64,000 nucleotides of DNA from Symbioplanes lichenis (GCF_030709675.1 NZ_JAUZQD010000021.1:37755-101754), one strand, 5' to 3'; numbered from the stretch's first letter, positions 51,293 through 60,892 are shown. The notes: generated by a model from the letters alone, not told the origin. Program-made: numbers and translations.

Positions 51293-51984
51293 TGCATCTG
51301 CGTGTCGTCAACCCGAACACCACGGCGGCGATGACCGCGACGATCGAGGAGTGCGCCCGGGCCGTCATCGGTCCGGGCACCCGCCTCGACGCGGCGACGT
51401 CCGCCACCGGGCCGGCCTCGATCGAGAGCCACTACGACGAGGCGCTCAGCGTCCCGGGCCTGCTCGCCGAGATCGCCCGCGGCGAGCGCGAGGGCGTCGA
51501 CGGTTATGTCATCGCGTGCTTCGGCGACCCCGGCCTCGACGCGGCCCGCGAGCTGGCTTCCGGTCCGGTCGTCGGCATCGCGGAGGGCGCGATGCACGCG
51601 GCGGCCCTGGTCGGTCGCGGCTTCAGCGTGGTGACCACATTGGACCGTACGAAGGGGCGCGCCCGGGAGTTGGCCGAGCGCTACGGCGCGCCGTGCCGGG
51701 GCGTCCACGCGTGTGACATCCCGGTGCTCGACCTGGATCCCGGCGCGCTCGACCGGATCGTCGCCCTCGGCCGCGAGGCGCTGGCCCGCGACGAGTCCGA
51801 CGTCATCGTCCTGGGCTGCGCCGGGATGGCCGACCTCGCGGCGAAGGCCTCGGCGCGGCTCGGCGTCCCGGTCGTCGACGGGGTCGCGGCCGCCACGTTG
51901 CTGGTCCAGTCCCTGGTCACCTTGGGACTGCGAACCTCCAAGCACTCCGAGTACGCACCCCCGCCCGCCAAGGCGTACAAGTAG
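51292..51984 (+). CDS. Hydantoin/aspartate-glutamate racemase family protein
   Basis: This 230-residue enzyme of the Asp/Glu/hydantoin racemase family has the N-terminal VVNPNTTAAMTATIE and paired catalytic cysteines in IACFGDPGLDAA and VLGCAGMADL. It should racemise a hydantoin-type compound, letting both enantiomers be used. It overlaps the transporter stop by one base. No hydantoinase or carbamoylase gene is in the window. Confidence 0.88.
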   Translation: MHLRVVNPNTTAAMTATIEECARAVIGPGTRLDAATSATGPASIESHYDEALSVPGLLAEIARGEREGVDGYVIACFGDPGLDAARELASGPVVGIAEGAMHAAALVGRGFSVVTTLDRTKGRARELAERYGAPCRGVHACDIPVLDLDPGALDRIVALGREALARDESDVIVLGCAGMADLAAKASARLGVPVVDGVAAATLLVQSLVTLGLRTSKHSEYAPPPAKAYK

Positions 51985-51993
51985 CCCGGCGGT

Positions 51994-52027
51994 GGGCCGC
52001 GATCCGGAGGAAGCCTGATCGCGGCCC
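51994..52027. terminator. Bidirectional hairpin terminator
   Basis: A perfect 11-bp stem (51994-52004 with 52017-52027) has a 12-base loop. It lies 10 bases after the racemase stop and before the convergent gene at 52035. Confidence 0.8.
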
Positions 52028-52034
52028 GCACCGG

Positions 52035-52199
52035 TCAGGGGAGCTGGACGTCCTTGTTGCCCGTCCAGTCCGCCGGCTCGCCGTCGCCGCCCGCCTCGGG
52101 GTCCTTGTTGCCGAGTGCGGTCTCGCCCGGCAGGTCCTCGACGCGCTGCTTGGCGAGCTCGTCCAGCTCCTTGCGGGCCTCGTCCGAGATGTCCGACAT
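52035..52199 (-). CDS. Small charged hypothetical protein, 54 aa
   Basis: This acidic protein (SDEARKELDELAKQRVEDL, then Gly-rich) has no recognised family. A GGAGG site lies 8 bases before ATG 52199, which supports translation. A short helix precedes a flexible tail ending KDVQLP. It is convergent with the racemase gene and divergent from the large helicase. Confidence 0.6.
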   Translation of the reverse strand: MSDISDEARKELDELAKQRVEDLPGETALGNKDPEAGGDGEPADWTGNKDVQLP

Positions 52200-52305
52200 G
52201 CCACCCACCTCCACGGGAGAAATCTCCAACGGTTGTCTGATCCCCCGTCCGGCCCTCCGGCACGCATGACTGTCTCGCACCACACAGTCGGATAACCTGC
52301 GAAGA

Positions 52306-55300
52306 ATGCCGGAGCCCGAGAATCCCACCCTGATCCGGGACAGGGCCGTCGCCGTCGCCGACTATCTGCTGGCCGTGCGGGCGCAGCTCGAGCGGCCGGC
52401 CCGCACGCTGCCCGCCGACGCGCTCCGGCTCGAGACGCTGCCCGGCCACCCGGCGTGCCAGGTGGGCCCGGCCGCCGACGGCACCACCTGGCTGCGCGTC
52501 GGCCTGCCCGACCTGCCCGGCCCGGCGCCGGTGCCGGCGGAGCTGCGCCGCCATCTCAACGAGACGGAGGACGGCGAGCCGCATCCCGAGTACGAGGCGT
52601 GGCGCGAGGAGGTGTGGCGGCCCTGGGAGGAGCTGACCCGCACCACCGAGGACACCCGGGCCCTGCACCGGCGGCTCTTCGACCTCATGCACCAGCTCGA
52701 CATGACCACGGTCACCACCGAGCTGGTCTGGGGCCACGGCGTCCTGGCGACCGAGGTGGCCGGCGAGCGGGTGCGCTATCCACTGGTCGCCACGCCGGTC
52801 ATCGTCGGGTACGACGCCGACCGCGCCCTGGTCACCGTCTCGCCGCAGGGCCCGTCCCGGCTGCAGACCGACGCGCTGACCGGGCTCGACGAGCGCTATC
52901 TGCGGCAGCTGCTCGCCCTGGCCGGGCCCGCGGGCACGGTCGAGGTCGATCTGTGGGACGACCTCGCGCGGCGGGAGCTCTTCGAGCGGGCGCTCACCCG
53001 GCTCGGGCACGACAAGCTGGTGGTGCAGCCCGGCGCCGGGGCGAGCGGCACGCACATCGTGGACACCGGCGTGCTCTTCGCGCGCCCGCGGCAGCGGCTG
53101 TTGCGCGGCTTCCTGGAAAGCCTGCGCAACCGGCTGCTCGACGGCGACACCGCGAGCATCGGCGCGCTCGCCGCGATCGTCGCCCACGAGCCGAGCAAGC
53201 TGCGGATGCCCGACGACCGGCCCGAGGAGTGGCGGCGGGTGGGGGAGCGGCTGCTCATGCCCCTGCCCACCAACGAGGCGCAGGAGTCGATCGCGCGGCG
53301 GCTCGCCCAGCACCGCAACGTCGCCGTGCAGGGGCCGCCGGGCACGGGCAAGACGCACACGATCCGCAACCTCATCTGCCATCTGATGGCGAACGGCAAG
53401 CGGGTGCTCGTCGTCGCGCAGAAGGAGGACCCGCTGCGGGTGCTCCGGGACGGGCTGCCCGAGGGCGTACGGGCGCTGTGCCTGGCTGTTCTCGGCCGGA
53501 CCACCGACCAGCTGGTGCAGCTGCAGCTGGCCGCGCGGGAGCTGAGCGACCGGGCCGCCACGCTCGACCAGCGGGCCGAGGCGACGCGCGTGACCCGGCT
53601 GACCGAGCGGCTGGAGGAGGCCGAGCGCGATCTGGCCCGGGCGCAAGGCGGGCTGCGGTCGATCGCCGAGAGCGAGGCCGCGACCTATCGCGTCGACGAC
53701 GTGGCACTGACGCCGGCCGAGATGGGTGCCTGGCTGCGCGAACGGGCCGCGGCGCAGGGCGGCATCCCCGACGCCGTCGATCCGCACGCGGACCCGCCGC
53801 TGGACGGCGACGAGTTCGGGCGGCTGCTGGAGCTGGCGAGCCGGCTCACGCCCGCGGACCGGGACGCGGCGTTGCGGGAGCTGCCGGACATCGCCGCGCT
53901 GCCGGCCGCGGCGCGGGCCAAGAGCGACCGATCCGAGCGGGCGGCGGCCGCCGAGCGGGTGTCCCGGCTGGTGACGGCCGGGCTCGACCGCGATCGTGTA
54001 CGCCATGAGGGGCCGGAAGCGCTCGCCGAGCTCCTCGACGGGCTGCGCGACGCGGTCGCGTGGCTGCAACGGCGCGAAGGCACGTGGACCGACCGGCTCG
54101 GCCGTCTCGTCGCCGATCCGCACTGGGCGACCCTTTGGGGCGACCACGTCACGGCGACCTCTCGTTTGCGGGACGAGCTCGCGGCGCAGGCCCGTGCGCT
54201 GGCCGGGCATCGGATCGTCGTGCCCCCGCAACTCGCCGCCGAGCCGCGCAAGTTGCTCGCCGGTTTGACCGATCTGCACCGTCGGTTCGCCGCGGGCAAG
54301 GGCGTGAGCCGGCTGCTGCAGGCTCCCCTGTGGAAGCTCGCCGACGAGGTGCGCGTCGACGACGAGCCATTGCGCACCAAGGAAGACGTGGACCTGGCCG
54401 TCGCCTGGGTGCACCGGGCGCAGGCGCAGCGCCGGCTCGGGGAGCACTGGACGGAATGGATCGAGCGGCTCGGTATCCCCGCGCGTGAGGGCTCTCCGGA
54501 AGTGTGGGCCGGCACACTGCTCGCCGAGGCGACACAGTCATTAGGCTTTGACTCGCGACAGTGGCCCGAGTTGTCCGGTCGCCTCGCTCTGGTCGTGCCT
54601 CAGTGGGAGCCTGCCCTCGATGCCGCCCGGCTGGCCGAGGTCGCGGATCTCGTGGCAGCGGTGCCGGTGGTCTTCGAGCTCGACCGCCTCGATGCGGCCG
54701 ACCGGGCCGTGGCGGACGGCCTGGCGCCCTGGCCCGAGGCGGCCCGCGCGTGGCGGACGCTGGACGGCTGGGACGAGTTCCTGGCGGAGACATCGCGGCT
54801 GCTGGCGCTGCGGGAGTCCGTACGCGACTATCTCGGCCTGCGTGACCGCCTGGCCGGCGCCGCGCCGATGTGGGCCGCGCAGGTGGACGCCGGGGTCGTG
54901 CCCGCGGTGTCCGGGACGGCGTGCCTGCGGGCGTGGCGGTGGCGGCAGGCGCAGACGTGGTTCGACGAGGTGGTCGGCAGCGTCGACCCGGCCGCGCTGA
55001 ACCGCCGCGTCGAGCAGGGCCGGGACAAGATCCGCAAGCTCACCGCCGAGCTGGTCGTGGCGTCGGCCTGGCTCGAGGTCGCCCGCGCGCTCGACGACCG
55101 GCGCCGCGCGGCCCTGGCCGACTGGACCACTGCCCTCCGCAAGATCGGCAAGGGTACGGGCCGCAGCGCCGCCGCCTGGCAGGCCCACGCCCAGCGGGCC
55201 ATGGAGTCCGCCGTCGACGCCGTGCCGGTGTGGGTCATGTCGGTCGACCGCGCGATCGAGCAGTTCGCCGGCGGCGCCCGCTTCGACGTCGTGATCGTCG

Positions 55301-56595
55301 ACGAGGCGTCCCAGGCCGACCTATTCTCCCTGCCGATCCTCTCCCTCGCCGAGCGCGCGGTCGTGGTCGGCGACGACCAGCAGATCGGCCCGCAGCTCGG
55401 CTTTGTCGCCCCGGTCACCGGCCTGATCCACAGCCACCTGCGCGACGTCCCGTCGGCGGAGCACTTCGACCCCGAGTCGTCGCTCTACGACCACGCCGTA
55501 CGCCGTTCGCCCGAGCGCATCCTGCTCACCGAGCACTTCCGGTGTGTGCCGCAGATCATCGAGTTCTCGTCGAAGCACTACTACGACGCGAAGATCCAGC
55601 CGTTGCGCGCCGACCGGCCGGCCCTCGACCCGGTCCGCGTCGTCGCCGTGGACGGCCACCGGGACCCGGTCGAAGGCTACGGCGACGTCAACGTGCCCGA
55701 GGCCGAGGCGCTGGTCGCCCAGGTGGCCGGCCTGGTGGCGGACCCCTCGTACCGCGGCCGGACCCTGGGCGTGATCAGCCTGCTCAGCACGAGCGGGCAG
55801 GCGACCTATCTGCTGGCCCGCCTGCGCGAGACCATCGGCGAGGACGAGATGGAGGCCCGGCGCCTGCGCGTCGGTGACGCGTACACGTTCCAGGGCGACG
55901 AACGCGACGTGGTGTTGCTGTCGCTCGTCGTCTCGGACAGCGACGGCCGCGTCGCCGCGTTCACCAAGCGCGAATACCACCGCCGGATCAACGTCGCCGC
56001 GTCGCGCGCCCGGGACCAGCTGTGGATCTTCCATTCCGTACGCTCGGAGGCGCTCCGCCCGGACGACGCGCGAGCGCTGCTGCTGTCCTACTTCGCCGGG
56101 GCCGCCGGTGCTTCGGGCGACTCGCCGGAGCTCTCACTGGCGGACGCCGAGGCGTTGTGCGAGAGCGACTTCGAGCGGGAGGTGCTGCGCCGGCTGTGGG
56201 AGCGCGGGCACCGCCCCACGCCGCAATATCGCATCGGCGGCTACCGCATCGACTTCGTGCTCAACGCCCCGGGCGGTCGCCGGCTCGCGATCGAGTGCGA
56301 CGGTGACTCGTACGAGGGGCCGGAGCAGTGGGAAAGCGACATGCGCAGGCAGGCCGTGCTGGAGCGGGTGGGCAACTGCGTCTTCGTCCGCATCCGTGGC
56401 AGCATCTTCGCCCGCGAGCCGGACGCCGCCCTCCGCCCCCTCTGGCAGCGCCTCGACGAGCTCCGCATCACGCCGCCGCCGCCCGCTCTTGAGGGGACCG
56501 CGCCGCCACCCGCTTTTGATGGGACCGCGCCGCCGCTTGCTTTTGAGGGGACCGCGCCGCCCACTTCGGCCGAGTCGGGCGCCCGGCCGGAGTGA
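52306..56595 (+). CDS. DNA2/NAM7-like helicase with C-terminal Vsr/DUF559-like nuclease
   Basis: This 1429-residue protein has a DUF-like N-terminal beta domain, then helicase motifs: Walker A GPPGTGKT (residues ~343-350), a long charged helical insert (~420-950), motif II VDEASQAD (~998), GDDQQIGP, and motifs V-VI (TFQGDERDVVLLSL, NVAASRARDQL). The C-terminal ~130 residues form a restriction-like fold with YRIDFVL...IECDGD (D~1315, E~1330, D~1332). The last ~45 residues are a Pro-rich tail with three 9-residue repeats. Similar single-protein helicase-nucleases are often anti-phage. It is a single transcription unit. Confidence 0.88.
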   Translation: MPEPENPTLIRDRAVAVADYLLAVRAQLERPARTLPADALRLETLPGHPACQVGPAADGTTWLRVGLPDLPGPAPVPAELRRHLNETEDGEPHPEYEAWREEVWRPWEELTRTTEDTRALHRRLFDLMHQLDMTTVTTELVWGHGVLATEVAGERVRYPLVATPVIVGYDADRALVTVSPQGPSRLQTDALTGLDERYLRQLLALAGPAGTVEVDLWDDLARRELFERALTRLGHDKLVVQPGAGASGTHIVDTGVLFARPRQRLLRGFLESLRNRLLDGDTASIGALAAIVAHEPSKLRMPDDRPEEWRRVGERLLMPLPTNEAQESIARRLAQHRNVAVQGPPGTGKTHTIRNLICHLMANGKRVLVVAQKEDPLRVLRDGLPEGVRALCLAVLGRTTDQLVQLQLAARELSDRAATLDQRAEATRVTRLTERLEEAERDLARAQGGLRSIAESEAATYRVDDVALTPAEMGAWLRERAAAQGGIPDAVDPHADPPLDGDEFGRLLELASRLTPADRDAALRELPDIAALPAAARAKSDRSERAAAAERVSRLVTAGLDRDRVRHEGPEALAELLDGLRDAVAWLQRREGTWTDRLGRLVADPHWATLWGDHVTATSRLRDELAAQARALAGHRIVVPPQLAAEPRKLLAGLTDLHRRFAAGKGVSRLLQAPLWKLADEVRVDDEPLRTKEDVDLAVAWVHRAQAQRRLGEHWTEWIERLGIPAREGSPEVWAGTLLAEATQSLGFDSRQWPELSGRLALVVPQWEPALDAARLAEVADLVAAVPVVFELDRLDAADRAVADGLAPWPEAARAWRTLDGWDEFLAETSRLLALRESVRDYLGLRDRLAGAAPMWAAQVDAGVVPAVSGTACLRAWRWRQAQTWFDEVVGSVDPAALNRRVEQGRDKIRKLTAELVVASAWLEVARALDDRRRAALADWTTALRKIGKGTGRSAAAWQAHAQRAMESAVDAVPVWVMSVDRAIEQFAGGARFDVVIVDEASQADLFSLPILSLAERAVVVGDDQQIGPQLGFVAPVTGLIHSHLRDVPSAEHFDPESSLYDHAVRRSPERILLTEHFRCVPQIIEFSSKHYYDAKIQPLRADRPALDPVRVVAVDGHRDPVEGYGDVNVPEAEALVAQVAGLVADPSYRGRTLGVISLLSTSGQATYLLARLRETIGEDEMEARRLRVGDAYTFQGDERDVVLLSLVVSDSDGRVAAFTKREYHRRINVAASRARDQLWIFHSVRSEALRPDDARALLLSYFAGAAGASGDSPELSLADAEALCESDFEREVLRRLWERGHRPTPQYRIGGYRIDFVLNAPGGRRLAIECDGDSYEGPEQWESDMRRQAVLERVGNCVFVRIRGSIFAREPDAALRPLWQRLDELRITPPPPALEGTAPPPAFDGTAPPLAFEGTAPPTSAESGARPE
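56480..56562 (+). repeat. 27-bp coding repeat in helicase tail
   Basis: Three 27-bp units encode PPPALEGTA, PPPAFDGTA and PPLAFEGTA. They form a disordered tail past the nuclease domain. Confidence 0.85.
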
Positions 56596-56617
56596 GCTTC
56601 GTCGCGCGCGGCGGCTG

Positions 56618-58210
56618 TCACACCGTCGCGCCGGCCTTCTCGATGCGGGCCTTCAGGCCGCAGTGCTCGGCGAGCAGGTTGAGCAGGGCCGGGCCGTCGA
56701 TGAGCTCGACGGGGCGGCCGGCGACCGCGTCGTGGGCCTGGTGGTCGTACCCGTCGACGGCGACCATGATGCCCTTGGTGGCGCCGGCGTCGGTGACCGC
56801 ACCCGCCAGGTCGTTGGCCTCCTTGGGCCCGATGACCGTGCCGCGGACGGCGTGGACGACCACCGGGCCGCCGAAGACCGGGCGCGGGTCCGTGGCCAGC
56901 CAGCGCCCGTCGGTCGCGGCGCCCATGGCGAGGCCCATGGTGCAGAAGAGGTCGGCGATCGTCTGCTCCCACTCGGCCGGGGGCATGGCGACGAGGTTGG
57001 GGCGGCGGTCGATGTCGGCGAGGACGTTGAACTCCTCGGTGAAGTCGCGGTCCGCCTCGCGGTCGAAGTCGAGGGCCGGGGTGACGCCGTCGAGCTGGTC
57101 CGGGGTGCCCGAGAGGCCGGCCTCGAGGTGCTTGAGACAGGCGACCGGGTCGACCCGGCGCAGTTTGATGGCCTCGAAGACCGCCCTCTCCGTACGCACG
57201 GAGACCAGGCACGGGCGCACGAAGCGGCCGGTGCGGCGGTCGATCGTGTCGACGATGCCGTTGAAGGCGACCTTGGCCACCAGCCCGCCGCGGTCGGCCT
57301 CGATGATCTCGTGGATGGTGCGCAACGTCACCATGGCGATGATCTCGGTGTAGCGGCGCCGCACCTCCGACTCCTCGCGGGGGACGGCCATGAGGTCGTC
57401 GCGCACGCGGTCGTACTTGTACTCCTTGACCACCGGGACCACCTCGACCGGCGGCAGGTGGTACTCGATCAGGAGGTGGCGCTGTTTCGGCAGGTAGGCG
57501 AGGCGGAAGTGCTGGGGGAAGTCGTCCGGGTAGACCGAGTTGCCGAGCACCATCGCGAAGTACTCGACCACCGACGACGGGTCCGCGCCCGCCACCGCCG
57601 CGGCGAAACGGTCGACCTCGGCGTTGTAGGCGACCAGCTTCGCCTCGTGGCGCTTGCGGCTCTCCTCGTACTGGCGGCGGCGGGCCTCCAGCTGCCGCAG
57701 CCGGCGCTGCTCGTTCTCCTCCCACTGGGCCTTGGCCTGCTCGTAGGCCCGGCGGGCGGCGGTCACCTGCTGGGCGTGCAGCCGCTCGCCGCCGAGGATC
57801 TTGCCGACCCCGCGCGGCTCCGGCGGCTCGTAGCTCTGCCACGAGGGCTCGGGCGCGGGGCGGCCGAGCGGGCCCGGGTCGAACGGCGGCACGGTGAGCG
57901 GCTTCTTGAAGGTGTCGAGGTCGATGTGGTCGTCCACATCGAGCGTGGACAGCAGGAGCGTGTCGAGGTCGGCGAGCCGGGCGCGCAGGTCGGCGTTGGC
58001 CGCCGCGGCGTCGGCCGTGCGGGCCTCGGCGTAGAGCCGGCGGTGCTCGCGCTGCCGCTCGGCGTCGGCCGCCGCCTGCTGCGCCGCGGCGATGGCCAGG
58101 TCGGCGTTGCGCCGGATGAGCAGCCGCTGCTGGGCTGCCGCGGTGCCGGCGCGCTGCTGGGCAGCGGTGCGCGTGGCCTGTTCCCGCTGCATGTCCCGAA
58201 TGATGCCCAT
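56618..58210 (-). CDS. Mrr-family endonuclease-like protein, catalytic site degenerate
   Basis: This 530-residue protein has an Ala/Arg/Gln coiled-coil N-terminal half (to ~200), a middle domain (YKYDRVRDDL, TEIIAMVTLRTIHEI) and a C-terminal Mrr_cat-type domain (PPAEWEQTIADLFCTMG, then GATKGIMVAVDGYD and ELIDGPALLNLLAEH). In active relatives the core has DGGxD and a Q-A-K-R stretch; here the positions read TDGRWLATD and HAVRG, so the catalytic Gln and Lys are lost. It probably binds but does not cut DNA. ATG 58210 has AAGGGA 6 bases upstream. It is convergent with the helicase-nuclease, 22 bases apart. Confidence 0.83.
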   Translation of the reverse strand: MGIIRDMQREQATRTAAQQRAGTAAAQQRLLIRRNADLAIAAAQQAAADAERQREHRRLYAEARTADAAAANADLRARLADLDTLLLSTLDVDDHIDLDTFKKPLTVPPFDPGPLGRPAPEPSWQSYEPPEPRGVGKILGGERLHAQQVTAARRAYEQAKAQWEENEQRRLRQLEARRRQYEESRKRHEAKLVAYNAEVDRFAAAVAGADPSSVVEYFAMVLGNSVYPDDFPQHFRLAYLPKQRHLLIEYHLPPVEVVPVVKEYKYDRVRDDLMAVPREESEVRRRYTEIIAMVTLRTIHEIIEADRGGLVAKVAFNGIVDTIDRRTGRFVRPCLVSVRTERAVFEAIKLRRVDPVACLKHLEAGLSGTPDQLDGVTPALDFDREADRDFTEEFNVLADIDRRPNLVAMPPAEWEQTIADLFCTMGLAMGAATDGRWLATDPRPVFGGPVVVHAVRGTVIGPKEANDLAGAVTDAGATKGIMVAVDGYDHQAHDAVAGRPVELIDGPALLNLLAEHCGLKARIEKAGATV

Positions 58211-58588
58211 GCGTGTCCCTTGCTGCCGAGAGTCGACGTCCCTGCTCGTGTGCCCGGACGGCCACCATATCCACCATCCGGGGGCTCCTGTCACGGCCCG
58301 CGATGTGGCTAGATCAACCAGGGAGTCATCGCTTTTCGTACGGCGGGGTGCACGATGCGTAACTGTCCGTCATGGACTCGACCTGTAGTCACATCAATGC
58401 GCTGAGCTATGGAATGGTCGTCCGAACGGCTGAAATCGGCCGCGGATCGATCGCAATCTCGTGGGGCTTTGTGTTCCGGGCCCCGGTGCGAAAACATGGT
58501 CGGCGGACGCCCGCCGTTACATCGACCGGTGACGGCGCGTAACACGCGACGGGCATCCTTCACTCGTCAGGGGAGGTGGTGGGCACGC
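58211..58588. other. Intergenic region, divergent promoters expected
   Basis: This 378-base gap lies between divergent starts. It contains no convincing gene and no strong hairpin. The sequence is less GC-rich around 58300-58500, as expected for promoters, but I could not fix -35/-10 boxes. Confidence 0.4.
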
Positions 58589-60346
58589 ATGTCGGCATCC
58601 GACGAACGCTTCCCGCGTCCGCGCGCGTTGCGGGACCGGCTCGCCCGCCGGCCCCGGCTCGCGCCGAACGCGGCGCCCCTGCCCCCGCGTCTGCCCGAGG
58701 CCCGCATGCCGGTGGATGACGAGGTCTGGTTCCTCTATCTGGCCGACGGCGACCGGATGGTCTGGTCCGACGGCCTGGCCGCGCTGCTCGGTCTGCCCGC
58801 CGACCGGCCCGAGGCCGACCGCCAGTTGCTCGTGCGCCATGTGCACCGCGAGGACCGGCCCAAGGCGCTCGCCGCCATCACCCGCGCCTGGTCCGAGGGC
58901 GAGCCGGTCCGCACGACGGTCCGGTTGCTGCGGGCCGACGGCAGCTGGTTCGACGTCGACTGCCGGCTCGAGCCCGTCGGCGGCCGGGAGGACGGCGTCA
59001 CCGGCATCCGCGGCGCCCTGCGCGACGTGTCGACCCGCGAGCGCGCCCGCCGCGAGGTCGCCCGGCTCGCCCGGCGCGGGGAGACCGTGCAGTCCTCCGT
59101 GGTGGAGCCCGACCCGGCCACCGGCCTGATGATCCGGGCCCGCTTCGCCGACGAGATCGACCGGGCCCAGCGCCGGGGCGGGGGAGCCGTCCTGGTCATC
59201 CGGGTGGAGCCGGTCGAGGCGCGGCGGGACGCTCCCGAGCTGCTCCAGCGGGCGGCTCGCGTACTCGAGAGCATCGCCGGCACCGACGACCTGCTGGGCC
59301 GGACCGGGCCGAGTGAGCTGGCCGTGCTGCTGCCCGGCGCCTCGTGGGCGCTTGCCCGCCGCCAGGCCGACCACTATGTCGAGGCGCTGCGCACGCAGGC
59401 GTTCGTGCTGCCCGACTCCTGGTCGCGGGCCAGCGTGTGGGCCGGGCTGGTGCGTTTCCGCGCCTTCGGCCCGGGCAGCGAGGCGGGCAGCCACGACCTG
59501 CTCATCGACGCCGAGCACGCCTGGCGCCAGGGCCGCGACGCCGACCGCGCGGTCACCCTGGTCGCCGACCCGGTCCCCGCCCGCGACCGCCAGGGTTCCT
59601 ATCGCGAGCGCGTCGCCGCGGCGCTCGGCACCGACCGCTTCACGCTCTTCGCCCAGCCCATCCTCGAGCTCCAGACCAACAAGGTCCTGCGTCACGAGGT
59701 GCTGCTGCGCGTCCTCGACGAGACCGGCGGGCCCCAGTCCCCGATCCAGGTCCTCGACACCGCCGAGCGCCTCGACGCGGTCTACGACATCGACCTGTGG
59801 GTGGTCGAGCGCGCGATCGGGCTGGCGGCCGCCCTGCCCACACACGCCTTCCAGATCAACCTCTCCGGGCGTACGGTCGGTGACCCGCGCCTGACGGCCG
59901 AGATCGAAGCGCTGCTCGACCGTTACGCGGTGGACCCGGCCCAGCTGACGTTCGAGATCACCGAGACCGCCCTGATCGGCAACGTCTCCGAGGCGCGCCG
60001 CTTCGCCGACCGCATCCGCGACCGGGGCTGCCAGCTGGCGCTCGACGACTTCGGGGCGGGCTACACGTCCTTCCGGCATCTGCGGCTCTTCCCCGTCGAC
60101 CTCGTCAAGATCGACGGGGAGTACGTGCGCAACCTCGTCGGGTCGCCCGAGGACCAGGTGCTGGTGCAGGCGCTGGTCAACGTGTGCCGGGCCTACGGCA
60201 TCCACACCGTCGCCGAGTTCGTCGAGGACGAGGCGACGCTGCGGATGCTCCGCGAGTTCGGGGTCGACTTCGTGCAGGGTTATCTGATCGGGAAGCCGGA
60301 GCCGGTGGCGGCGCTCGGGGCGGGGACCCGGCTGCGCTCGTCCTGA
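58589..60346 (+). CDS. PAS-(degenerate GGDEF)-EAL c-di-GMP phosphodiesterase
   Basis: This 585-residue soluble protein has a PAS-like domain (residues ~35-150), a GGDEF-like domain in which the signature is replaced by GPSELAVLL, and an EAL domain with EVLLRVLD in place of E-A-L, plus ETALIG, DDFGAGYTSF, VKIDGEYVR and EFVED. Metal ligands (DDFGAG, ETA) are kept, so hydrolysis of c-di-GMP is plausible while synthesis is not. ATG 58589 has GGGAGG 12 bases upstream. It is the second c-di-GMP gene in the window. Confidence 0.88.
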   Translation: MSASDERFPRPRALRDRLARRPRLAPNAAPLPPRLPEARMPVDDEVWFLYLADGDRMVWSDGLAALLGLPADRPEADRQLLVRHVHREDRPKALAAITRAWSEGEPVRTTVRLLRADGSWFDVDCRLEPVGGREDGVTGIRGALRDVSTRERARREVARLARRGETVQSSVVEPDPATGLMIRARFADEIDRAQRRGGGAVLVIRVEPVEARRDAPELLQRAARVLESIAGTDDLLGRTGPSELAVLLPGASWALARRQADHYVEALRTQAFVLPDSWSRASVWAGLVRFRAFGPGSEAGSHDLLIDAEHAWRQGRDADRAVTLVADPVPARDRQGSYRERVAAALGTDRFTLFAQPILELQTNKVLRHEVLLRVLDETGGPQSPIQVLDTAERLDAVYDIDLWVVERAIGLAAALPTHAFQINLSGRTVGDPRLTAEIEALLDRYAVDPAQLTFEITETALIGNVSEARRFADRIRDRGCQLALDDFGAGYTSFRHLRLFPVDLVKIDGEYVRNLVGSPEDQVLVQALVNVCRAYGIHTVAEFVEDEATLRMLREFGVDFVQGYLIGKPEPVAALGAGTRLRSS

Positions 60347-60459
60347 TCCGCCGTTCTCCGCCTCTTCCCTCCTGGCCCGGTTTTTTAGCGGCCGTTCTTC
60401 CGGCGCGTTCTCCGCGGCGGCTGCGATTGTTTCGGGGCCGTTCCGGGTATGGGCCAGGC

Positions 60460-60849
60460 ATGGAGCACTGGACGATCGCCACCACCGCCGAGCAGAGCCC
60501 GGACTTCCGCCGGGTGCTCTGGACCGGCAAGCACACCCAGCTCGTGATCATGACGATCCCGCCGGGCGGCGAGATCGGTGAGGAAGTTCACGAGGTGGAC
60601 CAGATCCTCACCTTCGTCAGCGGCACGGCCGAGGCCAAGGTGAGCGGCCAGACCCGCAAGGTCTCGCAGGGCGACCTCGTCGTCGTCCCGGCCGGCCACA
60701 AGCACAACTTCGTGAACGCGGGCCCGAACCCCCTGGTCCTCTACACCGTGTACGGCCCGCCGGAGCACGCCGAGGGTGCCGTCCACAAGACCAAGGAAGA
60801 GGCCGACGCCCTCGAGGAAGCCGGCAAGGACGAGCCGCCGACGTCCTGA
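60460..60849 (+). CDS. Cupin-domain protein
   Basis: This 129-residue single cupin has metal-binding residues in EIGEEVHEVDQILTFVSG (His, Glu) and VPAGHKHNF (His, His). The C-terminal tail is charged and includes KTKEEADALEEAG. Function unknown; such small cupins bind sugars or act as dioxygenase-like sensors. There is no clear ribosome site; TATGGG 6 bases upstream could make it leaderless. A GCGCCGG/CCGGCGC hairpin follows. Confidence 0.88.
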   Translation: MEHWTIATTAEQSPDFRRVLWTGKHTQLVIMTIPPGGEIGEEVHEVDQILTFVSGTAEAKVSGQTRKVSQGDLVVVPAGHKHNFVNAGPNPLVLYTVYGPPEHAEGAVHKTKEEADALEEAGKDEPPTS

Positions 60850-60866
60850 GCGGCTTTCGCCTTGGA

Positions 60867-60892
60867 GCGCCGGTCCTGAAGTGGGCCGGCGC
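60867..60892 (+). terminator. Possible terminator after cupin gene
   Basis: A 7-bp stem GCGCCGG (60867-60873) with CCGGCGC (60886-60892) has a 12-base loop. There is no T-run. The rest of 60893-61231 holds a TTGAC-like word near 61050 and no convincing gene. Confidence 0.5.

Noticed and set aside
51010..54447. 1145-residue antisense open frame
   Set aside because: It is a shadow of the transporter, racemase and helicase genes. No motif or ribosome site is seen.
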